NCBI RefSeq assembly: GCF_013280495.1
Contig: NZ_JABSSX010000002.1
Location: forward strand, 124,001 to 188,000
Direction of reading: 5' to 3'
Length of the DNA stretch: 64,000 nucleotides
From: Brevibacterium permense
GTDB taxonomy: Bacteria; Actinomycetota; Actinomycetes; Actinomycetales; Brevibacteriaceae
Positions within the stretch are counted from its first letter, which is position 1; every line of letters starts with the position of its first letter. A program made the position numbers and the translations under genes. This document shows positions 59,201-64,000 of the stretch, one piece after another. The notes below the pieces were generated by a model that saw only the letters and a list, made by a program, of their open reading frames with translations, had not been told where the DNA came from and ran no database searches.

Positions 59201-59749
59201 TCATTTCGAATCCGGGTCGGCATCCGGATCGGTCGAGGTTTCGTCGTCGGGTGCGTCTTCGACGTCCTCTCCGCGGGACAGTGCGTCCCAGGTCGCGGCA
59301 GAATCGAATTCCCCGGACGCGGATTCGGCGGTGCGGGCGTAGCGGTTGGAGTTCATCCACCCGTTCGAGGCGACCGCGACCCAGACGATGCCGATGACGC
59401 CGATGCCTGCGGCCACTGCGGCGATGATCGCCCAGGAGGTGGCTCCCGGCGCCGAGGCGGCGCTCAGTGCGGTGATCCCGTAGCCGATTCCGGCGATGCC
59501 TGCCAGTGCCAGGACGACGAAGCGGCCGATCCGTCCGAGCATCGCGGCGAGCAGTCCCGAAACCGCGATGATCGCCACACACGCGGTGGCCACGGGTGAG
59601 GTCTGGGAGCTCGCATCCTCGGTGACCTTCGCCACTCCGCTGGGTCCGAGCGTGTCGCCTCCGGCGCCGGCCTGCCAGGCGGAGATCGTCAGCGCCCACA
59701 GTGCAGCGGCGATGACGAGGATGATGAGGACTCCGCGTGATTTCGTCAT
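59201..59749 (-). CDS. Trp biosynthesis-associated membrane protein
   Basis: A 182-residue protein of the Trp-operon membrane family (TIGR02234-like). It has hydrophobic segments at about 7-26, 53-70, 76-95 and 104-130, and an acidic C-terminal tail (ATWDALSRGEDVEDAPDDE). The ATG at 59749 lies 4 nt after the trpE stop. The same gene stands between trpE and trpC in Mycobacterium and Streptomyces. Its role is not known. Confidence 0.85.
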   Translation of the reverse strand: MTKSRGVLIILVIAAALWALTISAWQAGAGGDTLGPSGVAKVTEDASSQTSPVATACVAIIAVSGLLAAMLGRIGRFVVLALAGIAGIGYGITALSAASAPGATSWAIIAAVAAGIGVIGIVWVAVASNGWMNSNRYARTAESASGEFDSAATWDALSRGEDVEDAPDDETSTDPDADPDSK

Positions 59750-59753
59750 GGGC

Positions 59754-61307
59754 TCACCTCTGACTTCCTTCTGCCGCATCCAATGCGTCGGCCGCGGCGG
59801 CGGCACGCAGCACCGCTGCGGCCTTGTTCTCGGATTCCTGGTACTCGGTCTCGGGCACGGAGTCGGCGACGAGTCCGCCTCCGGCATAGACGCTCATCGT
59901 GCCGTCCCGGAGCACCCCGGTGCGGATGGCGATGGCGAGGTCGAGGTCGCCGGTGAAGGACATATAGCCGACCACTCCCCCGTAGATTCCGCGTCCGACG
60001 GGTTCGAGCTCGTCGATGATCTGCAGCGCCCGGGGTTTGGGCGCGCCCGACAGAGTGCCGGCGGGGAACGTCGCCCGCAGCACATCGATGGCCGTGGTTC
60101 CGGGTTCGAGTTCGCCGCGCACGGTCGAGCTGATGTGCATGATGTGGCTGTAGCGGACGATGTCCATGAACTCGCTGACGTCGATGGTTCCGGCTGCGCA
60201 GACCTTCGCCAGGTCATTGCGGGCGAGGTCGACGAGCATGAGGTGCTCGGCTCGTTCCTTCTCATCGGCCAGGAGCTCTCGGGCCAAGGAGTCATCGGCT
60301 TCAGGTGTGGTCCCGCGGGGGCGGGAACCGGCGATCGGGTGGGTGACCACCTCTCCTGACCGGACGGTCACGAGCGCTTCGGGTGAGGAGCCGATGATGC
60401 TCACCGGTTCCCCTCCGTCGTCATGGAGGTTGAGCAGGTACATGAAGGGGCTCGGGTTCGCATGTCGCAGCATCCGGTACACGCTCAGCGCATCAGCCTC
60501 GCACGGGGTGTCGAATCGTTGGCCGACGACGACCTGGAAGATCTCCCCGTCGACGATCTTCTGCTTCGCCGTCTCCACACCGTCGAGGTACACCTGCGGC
60601 TGGGTGCGGGTGGCCACCTCGGGGTCGGCTTTCCGGGGGCGCAGGACATCTGCCGGGCTGGGCTGCTGCAGACGCTCACACATCGCGGCGATGCGGGCGA
60701 CTCCTGAAGCATGGGCGTCGTCGATGCCGGTATCGGCGCCGTTGACGTTGAACACGTTGGCCACGAGGGTGACCATTCCCGAATAGTGGTCGAAGACGGC
60801 GATATCGCCGGGGATCATCAGCTGCACGGTCGGCAGGTGGTGTTCATTGGGCCGCGGCGGCCCGAGCCTCTCGAAGCGACGGACGATGTCCCATCCGAAG
60901 TAGCCGACGAAGCTCGAGACCATGGGCGGCAGCGCCGATTCCGCTTCGGCCACGGCGAGGAGATCGAGGGTGGCGGTGACCGCGTCGAGGACGTCGCCGT
61001 CGGTGGGGATGCCGACCGGAGGGGTGCCGGTCCAGTGGAATCCGTCTTCGGTCGAGATGAGGGTGGCCACGGGCGCCGAGCCGATGAAGGAGTACCTGGC
61101 CCAGGATCCGGCGACGGCGGATTCGAAGAGGAAGCTGCCCGGTCCGCCGTCGGTGAGTTTGCGGTAGAGGCTCAGCGGTGTCTCCGAGTCCGCGAGCACC
61201 TGGGTGTGGACCGGTACCAGGCGATGGTCGGCGCCGAGGGCGCGGAACTGGTCGAGGCTGGGTCGGATCGGCAGGTTCGTGGGGTTCGCCGCTGGGTCAG
61301 TCGACAC
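59754..61307 (-). CDS. trpE: Anthranilate synthase component I
   Basis: A 517-residue chorismate-binding enzyme that makes anthranilate with TrpG. The N-terminal part includes the regulatory site [16 protein letters not shown] (about 60-75) for tryptophan feedback. The catalytic core has [25 protein letters not shown], and [15 protein letters not shown]...[22 protein letters not shown]. The GTG at 61307 has GGAAGGA 6 nt upstream and overlaps the hisI stop by 11 nt. No Trp leader peptide can exist directly ahead. trpG is not in the window. Confidence 0.95.
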   Translation of the reverse strand: MSTDPAANPTNLPIRPSLDQFRALGADHRLVPVHTQVLADSETPLSLYRKLTDGGPGSFLFESAVAGSWARYSFIGSAPVATLISTEDGFHWTGTPPVGIPTDGDVLDAVTATLDLLAVAEAESALPPMVSSFVGYFGWDIVRRFERLGPPRPNEHHLPTVQLMIPGDIAVFDHYSGMVTLVANVFNVNGADTGIDDAHASGVARIAAMCERLQQPSPADVLRPRKADPEVATRTQPQVYLDGVETAKQKIVDGEIFQVVVGQRFDTPCEADALSVYRMLRHANPSPFMYLLNLHDDGGEPVSIIGSSPEALVTVRSGEVVTHPIAGSRPRGTTPEADDSLARELLADEKERAEHLMLVDLARNDLAKVCAAGTIDVSEFMDIVRYSHIMHISSTVRGELEPGTTAIDVLRATFPAGTLSGAPKPRALQIIDELEPVGRGIYGGVVGYMSFTGDLDLAIAIRTGVLRDGTMSVYAGGGLVADSVPETEYQESENKAAAVLRAAAAADALDAAEGSQR

Positions 61308-61653
61308 TGATGGTCCTTCCGGTGAAGCAGGTCGGGGTGTTCGTATGGCAGGCGGGTCCGGTCTGGTCGACGAGCATGAGCAGGGCGTCGGCATCACAGT
61401 CGAGGCTGAGCGAGCGAAGGTGCTGGACGTGGCCCGAGGTCTCCCCCTTCACCCAGTACTCCTGCCGGGAGCGGGACCAGTAGGTGGCCCGCTTCGTCTC
61501 CAGTGTGCGGGAGACGGCTTCGACGTCCATCCACGCGAGCATGAGCACCTCTGCGCTCGTGGCCTCTTGGACGATGACGGGGATGAGCCCGTCGGCGTTC
61601 GTTCGGATGATCTCACGCCAGTTCTCCGGAGTCGCGTCGATGTCGCTGCTCAT
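61297..61653 (-). CDS. hisI: Phosphoribosyl-AMP cyclohydrolase
   Basis: A 118-residue single-domain HisI that opens the purine ring in histidine synthesis. Metal ligands are visible in [10 protein letters not shown] (C84-D85-D87 region) and in [11 protein letters not shown]. The core [17 protein letters not shown] is also conserved. It is not fused to HisE. The ATG overlaps the hisF stop by 4 nt and the stop overlaps trpE by 11 nt, so histidine and tryptophan genes are translationally linked. Confidence 0.95.
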   Translation of the reverse strand: MSSDIDATPENWREIIRTNADGLIPVIVQEATSAEVLMLAWMDVEAVSRTLETKRATYWSRSRQEYWVKGETSGHVQHLRSLSLDCDADALLMLVDQTGPACHTNTPTCFTGRTISVD

Positions 61654-62414
61654 CGGACGTCGATTCCCTGGCCGCGCAGGGCGTCCTTGACCTCGGCGAT
61701 GCTCAGTGTGCCGAAGTGGAAGACGCTGGCGGCCAGCAGGGCATCGGCTCCGGCTTCCACCGCCGGAACGAAGTGTTCGACCGCTCCGGCACCGCCCGAG
61801 GCGATGAGCGGCACATCGACGGCGGCGCGGGCGGCACGGATGAGTTCGAGGTCGAATCCCTCACGTGTGCCATCGGCGTCGATGGAGTTGAGCAGGATCT
61901 CGCCGACCCCGCGGTCGGCGGCTTCCCGGATCCAGTCGATGGCGCAGCGGCCCGTGCCTTCGCGGCCGCCGCGAGTGGTGACCTCGAAGCCGGATTCCGT
62001 ACTCGCGCCCTGAGCGCGGCGGGCATCGAGAGAGAGGACGAGGACCTGGTTGCCGAAGTGCCGGGAGATCTCGCTGATGAGTTCCGGGTTCTTCACCGCC
62101 GAGGTGTTGACCGAGACCTTGTCGGCTCCGTCGCGCAGCAGCCGGTCGACGTCGGCGACGCTGCGGATCCCTCCGCCGACGGTGAGTGGGATGAATACCT
62201 CTTCCGCGCAGGCGCGGACGACGTCGTGGACGGTCTCCCGATCACCGCTGCTGGCCGTGACGTCGAGGAAAGTGAGTTCGTCGGCACCGGACTCGCCGTA
62301 GCGGCGGGCGAGCTCGACGGGGTCGCCGGCGTCCCTGAGGTCGGCGAACTTCACTCCCTTGACGACGCGTCCGCCGTCCACGTCCAGACAGGGGATGACT
62401 CTGACAGCTACCAC
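61650..62414 (-). CDS. hisF: Imidazole glycerol phosphate synthase cyclase subunit
   Basis: A 254-residue TIM barrel that uses ammonia from HisH to form imidazole glycerol phosphate and AICAR. Catalytic aspartates are D11 ([13 protein letters not shown]) and the one in [11 protein letters not shown] (about 130). The repeat halves end in [11 protein letters not shown] and [11 protein letters not shown]. The GTG at 62414 starts 9 nt after accDA. HisH and HisA are not in the window. Confidence 0.96.
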   Translation of the reverse strand: MVAVRVIPCLDVDGGRVVKGVKFADLRDAGDPVELARRYGESGADELTFLDVTASSGDRETVHDVVRACAEEVFIPLTVGGGIRSVADVDRLLRDGADKVSVNTSAVKNPELISEISRHFGNQVLVLSLDARRAQGASTESGFEVTTRGGREGTGRCAIDWIREAADRGVGEILLNSIDADGTREGFDLELIRAARAAVDVPLIASGGAGAVEHFVPAVEAGADALLAASVFHFGTLSIAEVKDALRGQGIDVR

Positions 62415-62423
62415 GCAGTCCTC

Positions 62424-63926
62424 CTAGATTCCCAGGCCCCGGTAGCGATCCATCCGGCGGGCCAGGCGCCTGGCCGAAGGTTCGCGCATGAGCGAGATGA
62501 GTTCGTATTCGAGTGTCTCACCGACCCGGGCGACGAAGTCGAGCGGTTCGTCGCTGGCGTCGGGATGCTCGGCGATGATCCGGTCGACGACTCCGTTGGC
62601 CTGCAGCATGGGAGCGTGCACGCCCTGGCTCTGAGCCATCTCGGCGGCTCTCTCCGTCGTGCGGTGCACAATCGCCGAAGCGCCTTCGGGCGGCAGGGGC
62701 GAAAGCCAGCCGTGTTCGGCGCTGAGCACCCGATCGGTCGGGATGAGGGCCAGTGCTCCGCCCCCGGATCCCTCACCGAGGATGAGCGAGACGGACGGAG
62801 CGTCGAGGTTGGCGAGGTCGGCGAGGCTGCGGGCGATCTCGCCGGCGATGCCGCCTTCTTCGGCTTCCTTCGACAGGGCAGCGCCGGGGGTGTCGATGAC
62901 GGTCACGAGCGGCAGGTGCAGCTCCGCGGCCAATCGCATTCCGCGTCTGGCCTCACGCAGGGCCGCCGGGCCCATGGGTGCGCGGGAGTCCTGCCGGAAT
63001 CGGTCCTGGCCGAGGACGATGCACGGTGCGGAACCGAACTTCGCCAGGGCCAGCAGCAGTCCGGGGTCCTTCTCCCCTTCGCCGGTGCCGTTGAGCGGCA
63101 GCACGGTGTTCGCTGCGGTGCGCAGCAGATCACGGACTCCGGGGCGTTCGGGGCGACGCGAGCTGGTGATCGCGGCCCAGGCATCGGAGTTCGGGTCGAC
63201 GCTGTCCGGGGCCGTGTCCGGGTCCGGCACCGGGCTGGGAACTTCCTTGGCGCCCATGAGCACGTCGAGGACGCGGGAGACCGTGCCGGCGATGCGTTCG
63301 GGTCCGATGACGGCGTCGACGATGCCCATCTTGTGCAGGTTCTCCCCGGTCTGCACGTTCTCCGGGAACTTCTCTCCGTAGATGGCCTCGAAGACTCGGG
63401 GGCCGAGGAATCCGATGAGGGATCCGGGTTCGGCCACGGTGACGTGCCCCAGCGATCCCCAGGAGGCGAAGACTCCTCCGGTGGTGGGATGGCGCAGGTA
63501 GACGAGGTAGGGCAGTCCGGCCTTGCGATGGGCGATGACGGCGTTCGTGATCTTCACCATCGACAGGAAGGCGATGGTGCCCTCCTGCATGCGGGTGCCG
63601 CCCGAGGCCGGACCGGCCAGCAGGGGCAGCCCTTCGAGGGTCGCACGTTCGATGGCATCGACGAGGCGTTCGGCCGCGGCCACGCCGATCGACCCGGCGA
63701 GGAAGCGGAATTCGCCGGCGATCACGGCCACGCGACGTCCGGCGATGGTGCCTTCGCCGGTGATGACGGATTCGTCGACCCCGGACTTCTGCGCCGCGGC
63801 TTCGAGTTCAGCGGCGTAGGCGTCAGAGATCCCGCCGGCGGGCTGGACGGGAGTGGTGTCCCAGGACAGATACGATCCTTCGTCGAGGACGATGTCGACG
63901 AGCTCGAGTGCGTTGAGACGCGTCAT
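62424..63926 (-). CDS. accDA: Acetyl-CoA carboxylase carboxyltransferase, fused beta-alpha
   Basis: A 500-residue carboxyltransferase with the beta domain first (about 1-230, GPASGGTRMQEG, TTGGVFASWGSLGH) and the alpha domain second (about 260-500, VTVIDTPGAALSKEAEEGG, LGEGSGGGALAL). The zinc finger of E. coli AccD is missing. It makes malonyl-CoA with a biotin carrier and carboxylase encoded elsewhere. The ATG at 63926 begins MTRLNALELVDIVLDEGS. It starts the visible part of the his-trp unit with only 9 nt to hisF. Confidence 0.92.
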   Translation of the reverse strand: MTRLNALELVDIVLDEGSYLSWDTTPVQPAGGISDAYAAELEAAAQKSGVDESVITGEGTIAGRRVAVIAGEFRFLAGSIGVAAAERLVDAIERATLEGLPLLAGPASGGTRMQEGTIAFLSMVKITNAVIAHRKAGLPYLVYLRHPTTGGVFASWGSLGHVTVAEPGSLIGFLGPRVFEAIYGEKFPENVQTGENLHKMGIVDAVIGPERIAGTVSRVLDVLMGAKEVPSPVPDPDTAPDSVDPNSDAWAAITSSRRPERPGVRDLLRTAANTVLPLNGTGEGEKDPGLLLALAKFGSAPCIVLGQDRFRQDSRAPMGPAALREARRGMRLAAELHLPLVTVIDTPGAALSKEAEEGGIAGEIARSLADLANLDAPSVSLILGEGSGGGALALIPTDRVLSAEHGWLSPLPPEGASAIVHRTTERAAEMAQSQGVHAPMLQANGVVDRIIAEHPDASDEPLDFVARVGETLEYELISLMREPSARRLARRMDRYRGLGI

Positions 63927-63937
63927 GGCGGTTCCGT

Positions 63938-64000
63938 TCAGTTTCCGTCGGCGAGCCACGCCACGATGGATTCCGCGTCTTCGTCGAGCAGCGGCGGGGC
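63938..64000 (-). CDS. 3' end of an upstream gene (partial)
   Basis: The last 20 codons of a frame that runs off the window end, reading APPLLDEDAESIVAWLADGN and TGA at 63940-63938. It stops 11 nt before accDA, so it may belong to the same operon. A biotin carrier or biotin carboxylase would be a natural neighbour, but 20 residues do not allow an assignment. Confidence 0.5.
   Translation of the reverse strand, partial: APPLLDEDAESIVAWLADGN

Noticed and set aside
61297..61397. A Trp leader peptide or attenuator ahead of trpE
   Set aside because: trpE starts inside the end of hisI, so there is no untranslated leader; no run of Trp codons is seen.

Overview
The window is high-GC chromosomal backbone of an actinomycete, with no mobile element, phage or CRISPR. 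Gene order matches the conserved core of Actinomycetota seen, for example, in Mycobacterium: sufR-sufBDCSU-sufT beside an ABC exporter and ctaA; ctaB back to back with tkt-tal; uvrA-uvrC-rapZ-yvcK-whiA-gap-pgk-tpiA-secG; uvrB-coaE-rpsA; polA and an ANTAR regulator; and hisF-hisI-trpE-trpCBA-lgt. High GC, many GTG starts, 4-nt stop/start overlaps, the actinobacterial CoaE-GrpB fusion and the small HGxxPAAW protein in the trp operon all fit. A Micrococcales genus such as Brevibacterium is my best guess, from general resemblance only.

Layout. 195-6736 (minus): Fe-S cluster assembly operon sufR-sufB-sufD-Rieske ferredoxin-sufC-sufS-sufU-sufT, with a CAAC-N6-GTTG SufR operator ahead of sufR. 6874-9857 (plus): ABC exporter, heme A synthase, VOC protein. 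9988-11542 (minus): heme O synthase and an unknown membrane protein. 11769-16578 (plus): tkt-tal-pgi. 16725-27767 (minus): secG, triose glycolysis, whiA-yvcK-rapZ, UvrC and UvrA. 27825-30320 (minus): DUF3516 helicase; 30386-30676 (plus): YciI protein. 30809-35452 (minus): TerC behind a yybP-ykoY (Mn2+) riboswitch, UvrB and CoaE-GrpB. 35462-38819: a large membrane protein and rpsA. 39026-44180: methyltransferase, repeat cluster, polA, thioesterase and PdtaR-type regulator. 44373-44454: tRNA-Leu(CAA). 44595-49869 and on to 54562: GNAT, DAACS symporter, pyruvate kinase and glutamate synthase. 54748-64000 (minus): accDA-hisF-hisI-trpE-two membrane proteins-trpC-trpB-trpA-Lgt-like protein, read from right to left.

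Functionally the window joins cofactor supply (Fe-S clusters, heme A, CoA), central carbon flow (non-oxidative pentose phosphate pathway, Pgi, lower glycolysis, pyruvate kinase, malonyl-CoA), nitrogen assimilation, Trp/His synthesis and nucleotide excision repair (uvrA, uvrB and uvrC). The points most worth a second look are the Mn2+ riboswitch, the SufR operator, an Lgt-family protein that has lost its catalytic signature, two unexplained intergenic repeat structures, and six start codons placed exactly where transcription should begin (leaderless mRNAs).
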